Origin: Apostichopus japonicus
Lineage: Eukaryota > Echinodermata > Holothuroidea > Aspidochirotida > Stichopodidae
Direction of reading: 5' to 3'
Length of the DNA: 64,000 nt
Assembly (NCBI RefSeq): GCF_037975245.1
Contig: NC_092573.1
Span: 74,501 to 138,500, forward strand
Part shown: one piece after another, positions 54,801-64,000 of the stretch
How the letters are laid out: the number at the start of each line of letters is the position of its first letter
How positions within the stretch are numbered: position 1 is the first letter of the stretch
Notes under the pieces: model-generated
The model's input: the letters and a program-made list of their open reading frames with translations, nothing else
Told to the model about the DNA's origin: nothing
The model's database searches: none
Program-made: the position numbers and the translations under genes

Positions 54801-57800
54801 GTAATATTCTCACATCACGAATTTATAAACCAACGACTAACGTTAGGCTACAACAGGCTGAAGTTACGCCTTGCGTAGGTCAGGTAACAGTGCATAACTT
54901 TTGGTCCACATATGTTACATGATTCACTATGTAGACAAAACACAGTGTAGGTTGCACTACCTTACGTTAAATCCACAACTTATGGCGTAGCCTTCATGTC
55001 CTTTTAGGCTAGATCAGTACTCGGCCAAACAACAGTATAAGCATAGCCTAACGTTCGGCCAACGCTATATAACGAACAGTTTCAGAATCAGATCCACAGA
55101 GTTTCAGGCCTAGTCCTAGGTTACATTGTATATCGATCGCCATGCAATAAGACTCTCAGAGAACCAGGAAGGAAAACATACATGTTTGAATTAATAGAAA
55201 ATTATGCTGATAAAACAACAGTTTCTAAAATTCCAATCAAAGACAAGCAATACAGTACAATTGAGCCTGATGAAGTTAGAGAAGTTTAATGATGGTATGA
55301 ACTGTAATTAGAAAAGGAACTGCTTAGTAATGGAATCTACAATGTCACATGTAATTGTAAACCAAGAAACTGCTTAAGTAAGGCATAACTCTTTATGATC
55401 AAATTGGTGTAGGCCTTTGCCTATCACACTTCAGATTCAGTCATCTTTGATTAATTTCCTCCCAAAGAAATATAGGCCTAGCAAATGCCTGAATAAGTAA
55501 AATAATGTTAAGCCTGTTAGAGTTAGATCAGTGCCTTAATTTTGCAAAGCAGTATACCACAGATTATTATGTGTAACAACATTCTTGTATGCCATTTCTG
55601 TCATTAACATGTATCATGTTTACAGATGCAATATTACATATTGCAGATGTTAAGAAAGAGACATAATGATGAGTTGAAATTTCTAACAATGTGGCTTTAC
55701 ATTCACAGTGTGTCCAAGTAAAGCTTGAGTTTGGTCACTCGGCTAGCATCAGGACCAAGCCATCACAAGAAGGTTTCACTCATGACTGGATTGTTTTTGT
55801 AAGAGGCTCAGAAGGGAATGAAATTCAGCATTTTGTTGAGAAGGTCATCTTTAACCTCCATGAAAGCTTTCCTAAGTCAAGAAGAGGTAAGCTTGGAAGC
55901 AATCAAAGGATGAATTATAAGCATCGTGGAAAAATCTGAATCAAAATCTGCTTTTTAAATGGATGAATGTACGGTAGTTAATAACCTAGTGGTGATGATT
56001 AAATTTATTCAGCATTTTTTGGCTTTACATCTCGGTATGAAAGTATCTAACATATGCCAAAATGAGATTCAAGAGGACGTTGGTGTCAAAGTAGTTTGTT
56101 TAGGCCTGCAGCTGTTAATGCACTGTTTAGTACATTTAAACCTCTCTGATTCGCTGCAAATGAAACATGTCATACCAGAGCACTACGCTAAAAGCAGCAC
56201 TCAGACTGCTCGAGGAAAATCTGTAATGTCTTGTTATTATGTCGCAGTATTTGAATACAAAACTACAGTATCATGCTCCCCGATTAATTTGTGTGGGGAT
56301 TCAGTTTAACAGACTGAATGATCTGTTTGGTAATCCAGCAGAGATAATTGAATGTTACACACACTGAAAAAAAGTTCAGTCCACAAGGTAATCTTTGATC
56401 AATCAGTTTTGAACTTTGTCTCCAAAATGTCACATAAACACATGTCAAATTTTCTGTAGAGCTACTCGTCATCAGACAATCAAATAAATGACTGTGCACA
56501 TTTTGTTTGTAGCATATTTAGCGTTAATGAATTTAGTTTCTCTTTTAAATGTGACAAAAATGTTAATAAGAATAATTTTCTGACAACTGAAATCAAGTCA
56601 TATGAACAGTTCATGTCTTCATTTTGAGGTATTTTAAGGTTATAGAAAGCCCACTTTGGTAGTGAAGGTTTTAAGTTGCTGCTAAAAGTGTAAACATTCT
56701 GCTTTAATTTCTTGCTATTTATTATATACATTGATTTGAATACCATTTACTTTTGTGCTTAACAGTTGTCAAGGAGGCTCCGTTCGTGTTGGAAGAGTCT
56801 GGGTATGGGGGATTTACAATGCCAATTGAGATTCATTTGAAGAATAGGGAAGAGCCCAAGAAGGTCCAGTTTGTCTATGACCTGTTTTTACACATTGACG
56901 GGGACCCACCTGTCAACCATGTCAGAGGAGAGAAACTTACCTTTCGTAATCCAACTGAAGATTTCAGGAGAAAACTTCTCTCATCTGGTGGAGTAAGTAG
57001 TTTCTGGTATATTTGTTCCAATATCCTGAGAGAAAAGTAGAGAGAACTCAGGGGTGAGGTTTTGGGCTGGTGAAAGGTTTGGAAGGGCCAAGGGGAAATT
57101 TATACTGAACAAATGATTAATGTTTTGATACTTGCAGTGTACTCTTCATTTTGTCTATTATTGTAAGTCTTTGGTCCAAGTGGAAACTTTAATTGCAAAA
57201 CAGCAGAGAACAATGGGTAGGTAGAGTACTTCTCCAAAAGTTGTAAAATAAGTAACATGAAAAAAAAATTTTCCTGACAATGTGGGCCAGACATATATTT
57301 GGTAGGGGAGGGGGTAGGGAAGGGGAGGAGCTCAGACCTGCAAAGGTCAATGAAAGTCACACACAATTCAGTCAAAGTGCAACTTTTCCAAGGATGCTTA
57401 AAACCCTGTTATCAATATAGTTCAAACTGTGACATGATTTTAATAATGGACTTGATACCTGTAGTGTGTTGCTGTACATTCTGTATCTTGACAAACTCAC
57501 AGATTGCTGAGAAAAAAATTTGGTAGCTTTGCAGGGTGCTCTTTTGTGTGTGTGTGTGTGTGTGTGGTTTGATCACTTAAGTTTCATTCATGGCAGCAAT
57601 CAGCTGTTTAAAGTTTAACAAAATCCCTCACAATTTGCCGAGAAAGGGCTTAATTTGTCCAGATAATTTACTGATCATCTCAACCAGGCAGAGAGGCTCA
57701 CCAACCAAACAAAATCAAGAGAGGGTGCTCTCATATCGATCTTATCTAGAAAATTGACAAAGCTCTATGATTTGATCACTTCAATTAAAATTCGTAACTA

Positions 57801-60484
57801 TTGAAGAGGAGACCTTTTGTTTGCCAAAACTGTACAAGTAACCTTGAACAGGCCAATCACCCAGCTGGTCTTTATGAATTCACATTCTTGTGAAATCGCG
57901 AGCACTCTTGCCTGATGGTGTTGCTTTGATTCAGAGATTCACGTTAGGACCTCTATGACTGCGCCCTCTGTTGAAACGTAAGAGAGCCTCCTTGGGAATC
58001 GCTTTCGTAGCTGATTGAGGTTTTTCTCTTTTGCTCTGGACTGAGAGTGTAAGCCTGTAAGGTATATACCCCACTGCTGCATGTCAATTTTACCTTTTAA
58101 TAAACAGGACTGAATTCCACATTTTATCTAGACCTGTGCCTGAGAGTAAAGAAGGTATGAAGATTGGTGAGAACCTAACTTTACACTCAAAATTTTTGGA
58201 AATTTCATGTTTCAAGCTCTCGGTTTTGAAAAGAGGCAATTTCCACAGTATGTTCATTGTACGATGGCTCAAGTTTTGCTCTCATTGAGAGTTTTGAACG
58301 TCAGTGGCCGGTTTTGCTCTGCAAAGTTTATTGTCTGGGTCCCTTTTCCTACCAAAGCAGAAAATAGTCATTGAAGAAACCAATTTTCCTTACAGGTCGG
58401 TGTGCTAGATGACGGTGGTATCCCACCTGGTGCTTCGTTCGGCTTGGAATCCGTCGGGACTATTAACTCTACTGGAGTCACCGACAGCAGAACTCCGTCC
58501 AAAGGCAAACCTGGAGCAGTATCCACAAATGTAGCGCAAAAGAAACTGAAAACCACTGCAGCTCCAACTAAGGTAAGAGGTACACCATCTTACATCAGAG
58601 AAGACAGTTAGAGAGGGTAGCAAAAAGCAATTATATACTTCTACGTATACTTGGATACAGAGAAAAATGGAAATGAAATGTTCTGATCAACAGTCGAAAT
58701 AATTTGCCACTGGGGATACTTTACTTACCACTCATTCAGGCTTATGACCAGTGAGAACTGTTAAAATTTGTCTAAGAGCTTGTTACAGTTTGTTTTTTAT
58801 TGTTATCTCTAGCTGGATTATGCTTGGCACTTCTAACCTTTGAGAATGATTTGGCTCGCTCTGGCAGTGGGACCAAAACTTTGACAAAAAAGTACATTTT
58901 CATGATTTTGTGATTATTTATTACACAGTATTACCAATAAAGAGTTTGTCAAGACCAACGAGGTTGAATGCATAATGCAATATAGTGTAACAAGTGTGTG
59001 ACCAATAAGCTACAGGCATCTCAATCAGATGAGATTCTCAGCAATGCCTGCAATAAACATAAATGCCAGATTGCTTTCCTTGGCACTGCACAAAATCACC
59101 CAGGCTCAAATTCAATAGACAAATATCAATGTCCTCAAGAGACATGGTAATTTTTCAATGAATCACTGTTTTCTTCTTCATTTTTTTATTGACACAGGAT
59201 CCTAGTAAATCGAGTTCATCCAAGGGAAGTAAAGAGTTCAAAGAAGGAAAGGTGTCTTCAAAAGAGGGCAAAAGCTCTTCAAAGGTAGCAAGTAAGAGAC
59301 CCTCCCAGGGGTCGTCCAGAGGTGAACCCTCTGTCAAACGTAAAAAGGATTATTCTCTATCCACAAAGTCTGCAAAATCCACGAGCAGCGAGAAGTCCTC
59401 TGCGGGCAATGAACAGTCCTCAAAGAAGGGACCCTCCACGGCCAAGAAAAAGAAAAGTCTACCTAAAGTTAGTAAGGAAAAGAAAGCAGAATTATTTTTA
59501 CCTGAAATAAGTGTAGAGCACAAAACCAAATCAGAACCTGTCAAGAAACCCTCTTTACCTCCCTTTGAGGATGAAGTTAGCACAGGGGAGGTGGATGCAC
59601 CGGATAGCCCTAGCTCTAAGAGCACCGGTAGTTTTTCCTCGCTGCCTCGGGGAGGCGGGACGGGTGGGGCCCTGGAGACGCTCATGGCTGAAATTGCAGA
59701 CGACTACGAAGACGAGGAAGATCAAGATTATAACATACCATTCAAGAGAGATTTCCCAAACTCCTCTATTCAAAGTTTGGAACACGACAGCTCATCCTCT
59801 GGGTCGGACTTTGATCAGCTGATCCGTCAGACCATTATGAAGAAAGAAAACTCCTCCAAGAGGAGTGAGAAGCCTGTCAAAGAGGAGACAATGGTGGTGG
59901 AAAAGAAATCAAAATTCGAAAGCAAAACAAAAAGTGAAGACGGTAAGAAAAGCTGGACGAAACCGAAAGACAGCGACTCCAAAGCGAAGACCACCAACGT
60001 CAGGAAGAAGAGCGTGGGTAACGAGAAAGGTAAGACCTCGAGCGCCAAGAGCAAAGCGTCCGAAAAGAAAGAGAGCAAAGCAGCCGAGAGCAAAGCAAAG
60101 TTGTCGTCGAATTCAAAGCCGAAGAAATCGGAAAAGCCAAAGACAGAGACGAAGAGGAGATCTGCGGAAGGAAAAAGCAAAGTCAGCGAGAGTAAGACTA
60201 AATCAGATGGGAAAGTAAAAACGTCGGATGGAAAGACTAAAGAGAGTAGCAAAGAGAATGAGAAGAAAGGCGTGCAAACGAACAACATGGACTATCTCTA
60301 TGAGCTGGTTGACTTACACAAAAGACTAATGGCTCTAAAAGACCGAGAAAAATTACAAAAAGTTGTGGATCTGATAGGTGAAACCGGGGATTTCAAGATC
60401 ACAGATAAGACATTCGACTTTGACCTCTGTTCACTGGATAAACCGACTGTTAGGAAATTGCAAGAATATGTACCTCCACTTTGA
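54789..60484 (+). CDS. MLLT1/MLLT3: YEATS/AHD transcription-elongation protein (AF9/ENL family)
   Basis: Subunit of the super elongation complex and of DOT1L complexes; it reads acylated histone H3 through its YEATS domain. Exons 54789-54800, 55709-55886, 56766-56992, 58396-58572 and 59198-60484 join in frame (1881 nt, 626 residues plus stop). YEATS occupies about residues 5-137: [75 protein letters not shown], then [20 protein letters not shown]. The reader-pocket residues are visible in GFTHDW, HESF and GYGGF. A long Lys/Ser-rich linker and the acidic [10 protein letters not shown] follow. The C-terminal AHD (about 561-626) reads [20 protein letters not shown] and [20 protein letters not shown], the segment that binds AFF4, DOT1L or CBX8. 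One invertebrate gene corresponds to both vertebrate paralogues. Confidence 0.96.
55709..55886 (+). CDS. MLLT1/MLLT3: YEATS gene exon 2
   Basis: Acceptor TTACATTCACAG, donor GTAAGCTTGG. Encodes the first half of the YEATS domain; ends in phase 1. Confidence 0.96.
55887..56765 (+). other. YEATS gene intron 2
   Basis: Featureless apart from chance frames. Confidence 0.8.
56766..56992 (+). CDS. MLLT1/MLLT3: YEATS gene exon 3
   Basis: Acceptor GTGCTTAACAG, donor GTAAGTAG. Encodes [17 protein letters not shown] through [11 protein letters not shown], completing the YEATS fold; ends in phase 0. Confidence 0.97.
56993..58395 (+). other. YEATS gene intron 3
   Basis: Contains a (TG)n run near 57547-57567. 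Nothing else is recognisable. Confidence 0.8.
58396..58572 (+). CDS. MLLT1/MLLT3: YEATS gene exon 4
   Basis: Acceptor TTTTCCTTACAG, donor GTAAGAGGT. Encodes 59 linker residues ([20 protein letters not shown] and onwards) without a named domain. Confidence 0.93.
59198..60484 (+). CDS. MLLT1/MLLT3: YEATS gene last exon: basic linker and AHD
   Basis: Acceptor TATTGACACAG. A single 428-codon exon containing Ser/Lys-rich sequence (candidate nuclear localisation, for example [14 protein letters not shown]), an acidic patch and the AHD, ending PPL then TGA. Confidence 0.97.
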   Translation, partial: DPSKSSSSKGSKEFKEGKVSSKEGKSSSKVASKRPSQGSSRGEPSVKRKKDYSLSTKSAKSTSSEKSSAGNEQSSKKGPSTAKKKKSLPKVSKEKKAELFLPEISVEHKTKSEPVKKPSLPPFEDEVSTGEVDAPDSPSSKSTGSFSSLPRGGGTGGALETLMAEIADDYEDEEDQDYNIPFKRDFPNSSIQSLEHDSSSSGSDFDQLIRQTIMKKENSSKRSEKPVKEETMVVEKKSKFESKTKSEDGKKSWTKPKDSDSKAKTTNVRKKSVGNEKGKTSSAKSKASEKKESKAAESKAKLSSNSKPKKSEKPKTETKRRSAEGKSKVSESKTKSDGKVKTSDGKTKESSKENEKKGVQTNNMDYLYELVDLHKRLMALKDREKLQKVVDLIGETGDFKITDKTFDFDLCSLDKPTVRKLQEYVPPL

Positions 60485-63400
60485 GTGTGCATTTATAATC
60501 TATACCGTCATTGACTCTTTGTCATCACCTTCACTCGATGCCAGATGCTTGCCTCTTTTTTTTATACTTCACAAGCTTTTTATCACGGTAATTTATGATG
60601 CTCAGTATTTTGTTCGGAAACAAGACAAAGTGCTTCATTTTGAAAGAAAGAACAGTTTTGGTACTCTTTCGTCAATCGTTTTGCCATAATTTGTGGTAAA
60701 TGTCACTGTCCTCACAGAGAGCACATTAAAAGCATTAAGTACAGTAACTTATAAAGCAACACAATATGTTGGCTAATCTTGTCAAAAGGCCACTGTACTG
60801 TGCTTTATGGTTGGTTACATTGTAGGAGCTGTATTGTTCTGATATGGGTTTTAGTTGTTGAAACAGAAGACGTTTACATGTAGAATGCAGTTGTGATCTG
60901 GAGGAAGGAAGGAAGGAAGCTAGGAAGTTTGCTCTGGATCTTACACAGAGTAGAGAATGCCAATAAAATAAGACAGACATTCTATGAGGAGAGATCTCTC
61001 ATGTTATAGTCAGTTCCATTCAATTGCTGCAAGTTTTGTTAATAAAAAAAAGTCAGTCTTCTGTATTAGTCAAAGTTGAGGAACAATGGAAATGATGACA
61101 TCGTGGTGGAGTTGGGGAAGGGATAGGTTTGTAGTTTGACGGAAAGGAATGAGAAAAAATAATACCATTGTTGATGCCACAGCAACCCCTTGCTACATAG
61201 CTGTGTAACTCAACAAGATTGTACAAAATGATATGTTTGAGTTCCTTCTGTATTCAGCACCTGTCGTGGGTATTTATCCATTTTTCCAGTATTTGTAAAA
61301 AAAATAATAAAAAAATTAAATTTTCAAAGAGGTGTTGAGAATGAAGAAGACAGACAGTGATGTGTGATGAACAGCATCAATGGATTGTTAGTTACATGAT
61401 CATAAATCAAGGTTTTAAAAGACTTGCAGGTTATAACATACCAGTTATGGGAGACTTTATCAGTATCAAGTTCTGTGTACTTATTTATTGCTTGTTTAGT
61501 ATTCTGTGTGCAGACCATATTTATATTACCATCATCATCATATTGTAAGTACCAGCTTTAAATTTAAACATGTCATAGACACAGAAACCTGAGTTTTGAT
61601 GAGCTGTTGTATGATTCCAACTGTACATGTTTACATCTTCCCTCTCAGGTCAGGTCAAAGAGTGGTTCAGATAATACTACACAAAAACAAGCAGGTGCCA
61701 AAATTGTTTGTACCGTAACACGAATCAGTTGTAGAAGATCTTTCTGTCTTTAGTTTGTTGCATTGTCCGGGAACAACCTGGCTTAAAGTCATATCCGTAG
61801 AGTCAATGACGTATGGCATGAAATCGGACAGATTTAGTTCACATGCAGAGATAAAAAACAAGTCTCATGTTGCCTCACTGAAGATTTACCCATGTGCAAT
61901 TGGAATTATGGAATTGCTTATTGACTTGTGTACTTAAGACATGCCAAGTTCCATTTCTTTCTTCTTAAGTATTTGTTATATTCTCATTGATTTTCCTTTT
62001 AAGCATGTGAAACGATTAGAACCCTACACTTCTTCCATCCGTGTGATATACTTGTCTTAATTCTTAAACCAAGCAAAAGTGGTTTGTCCTACTGTACATG
62101 TTTATAGTTTCTTCTTTATCTGAAAAATTTTCATTATGGATCATCTTTGGAACTCTGTTTGACTGACTTAGTGATTGTTTCTAATTGTTTAGCTCATCCA
62201 CTAGGAATGAAAATGCCCACTCCACATTACTTTCATCTTCTAGTTTAATTAATAATTGTTAAAGATCTTCAGTATATTGGCCCCCAAATTTTAAAAATTC
62301 TGAAAATTTGCTTAAAAGGTTTGAAAGTACTTTCCTGTAACTTTTGGTTCTCCAAACGACTCACAGTCGTTGCAGAATGTTTGACGGGACTGTTAAAGGC
62401 TCCAAAAAGGAGAAATGGTTAGAGAGGGGCAGTGAACATGTGTGACCATTTACTTGATCTTCTAGCATATTTTGTGGCCAACATTGATAAACTATAAAGA
62501 GTTTGTTGTATTTTACGATGTAAACTCGTTAGTCTTGCATAGCACCTTGATGACATTGTTTGTTTAATTCTTTGCGTGATACAAACAGTGACCCGGTTAT
62601 TAAGTTTTCATCTAAAAAGTGTAATAAAATTGTGAAAGGCTTTTGTGTGCTATTGCCACCAATATTAATGGCAATCATTAGCAGGTAGACTGCCCTGAGT
62701 TTCTTAACAACCAAATGGTTGTCATGGTGCCAAACTAGTCAAAATGTTTGGTTTCTTCCTTCATGTTTTACCAATCCCTCTTCAATTTTTTTTTGTCCGT
62801 CTTCTCTCTGTTTTCCTTGCATTAAAAGTCAAGTTTATGGAACGGGTAATCCAGTGACAAGTTTAGCATTACTTAGTTGAAATAAAATCATGTATACATA
62901 GTCAAACTGTCATGAATGTCCATAATTGCAAAGAGGAAAAAGAATACTTCAGATGTTATAACATAAAAATAATTAAGTGCATAATTTTACTTATATCTAT
63001 GACTATGACACATTTGGAAGGTGTACTCTCCAAGAGCCCCTCCTTCCCCCCCCACTCCTCCCCCCCCCCCCACTCCCGCATTCATTATGAAGACATGTTC
63101 CTGCAGTATGTTTTCCCTTAGTACATCAAGTTTGGGCGAGTTACGGTTAACCAGATGTTTACATTGAAGGTATAGGAAAGGCTCTAGTAAGGCTGACATA
63201 AGGTTTCACCATGCACAATTGTAGCAGGAGTTAATTTAAAACAGCCCTTTTTTTGCAAATATAGTGATGGTTGTATGGTTTCAGGGCACATGAGAAATTA
63301 ATTTTGTCATTTTCGTCTTAACTTATCATAAAAGGACAAAATTTAAGATGAAACAATGAGATTAGAGAGTTGGGGGAAAAATCAGTTGACTTCCATAATC

Positions 63401-64000
63401 CCAAGAAATTTTGTACAAATTGATCAAGAAAATTGAATATCTAATTGAAAATAGTTTATGTTATAGGTTATAAATGGTTCACCCTTGAACAAATCTCATT
63501 TCTCCATTTTGGCAATTATATTTGATACTTTCTTTATAATTAATTTTTTTTTTTTTTGGCCAAAGAAGAATTTAAAGGTTGTACTAATGATTTTTTGTAA
63601 ATATATATGTTTCCTCCTTTTCTTTTTTCTCTTTTTAATTTATCATATTTTAATTTATGTTTCCTATCCTTTGTGTGTTCCAGTTGTTAAGTAATAGGAT
63701 AGCACTATTTTTGTGTTTTGTTTTTGTGTCACAGAATCAAAGGGTAAGTATTCAGTTGTTATTAAAACTGCACATGGAACTTCCAATACTAGTATAATTA
63801 TTTCCAGCTCTTAAGGATGGTTAATAAACTTAACCTAATTTTTTGGAATTTTTTTCCCTGCCTTATTCATCATTTTTACTTGGGGCCGTGGAAGGTAAGA
63901 TAGGCAGGGGGGGGGTTGTAAATTTGGGACATGTTGACAGAACAGCAATTTGTCATCAGTATTGTAAGTCCAGCGCTTTTCAAATCCAAAGTAGAGTATA
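60485..64000. other. YEATS gene 3' UTR and downstream sequence
   Basis: AT-rich, with C/G runs near 63045-63075 and 63907-63915. No further exon, RNA gene or transposon end can be supported. Confidence 0.75.
60962..60967 (+). promoter_or_regulatory. Candidate polyadenylation signal of the YEATS gene
   Basis: AATAAA 478 bases after the stop. Another AATAAA follows near 61040. A longer 3' UTR is possible. Confidence 0.4.

Noticed and set aside
59350-60288. Frames opposite or overlapping the last YEATS exon (for example 59827-60288 minus and 59865-60218 plus)
   Set aside because: Shadows of the Lys/Ser-rich coding exon in other frames; low-complexity Phe/Leu/Ser or Arg/Lys composition.

Overview
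The window is nuclear DNA of a multicellular animal. It is AT-rich, has long introns with GT/AG boundaries, and carries four spliced protein-coding genes among microsatellites, minisatellites and short DNA transposons. Gene sequences and base composition (frequent TAGGCCTA palindromes, TTAA-flanked and hAT-like miniature elements) fit a marine invertebrate deuterostome, most likely an echinoderm such as a sea cucumber; the species assignment is inference. Almost all other open reading frames are chance.

Layout. (1) 163-29746, minus strand: an endophilin-A gene (SH3GL family). Eight coding exons cover the start codon through nearly all of the N-BAR domain; the linker and SH3 exons lie beyond base 1. 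Its introns carry a 43-bp minisatellite with a higher-order 341-bp duplication, a 139-bp dimeric repeat, two further tandem duplications, two related purine tracts and a TTAA-flanked miniature transposon. (2) 29747-38870: between divergent genes, with a 1.45-kb hAT-type element, a 206-bp hAT-type element and a retroposed element headed by U2 snRNA sequence. (3) 38871-42784, plus strand: NDUFS7 (complex I PSST subunit); only the tiny first coding exon is unplaced. (4) 45256-48964, minus strand: RPS15 (uS19), complete, convergent with NDUFS7. (5) 49234-53872: a transposon island, in which one TTAA-flanked miniature element was split by a 4.28-kb element that itself holds three hAT-type insertions, one of which holds a fourth. 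(6) 54789-60484, plus strand: an MLLT1/MLLT3 (ENL/AF9) gene, complete, with YEATS and AHD domains, followed by 3' UTR or intergenic sequence.

The four genes act in unrelated processes: endocytic membrane bending, mitochondrial respiration, translation and transcription elongation. Their linkage is notable because human 19p13.3 carries SH3GL1, NDUFS7, RPS15 and MLLT1, and human 9p carries SH3GL2 and MLLT3. The window therefore looks like a fragment of a pre-vertebrate linkage group.

The most novel material is the set of non-autonomous elements with exact target-site duplications: the nested island, the U2-headed retroposon, and the TTAA element pair that supplies an empty-site comparison.
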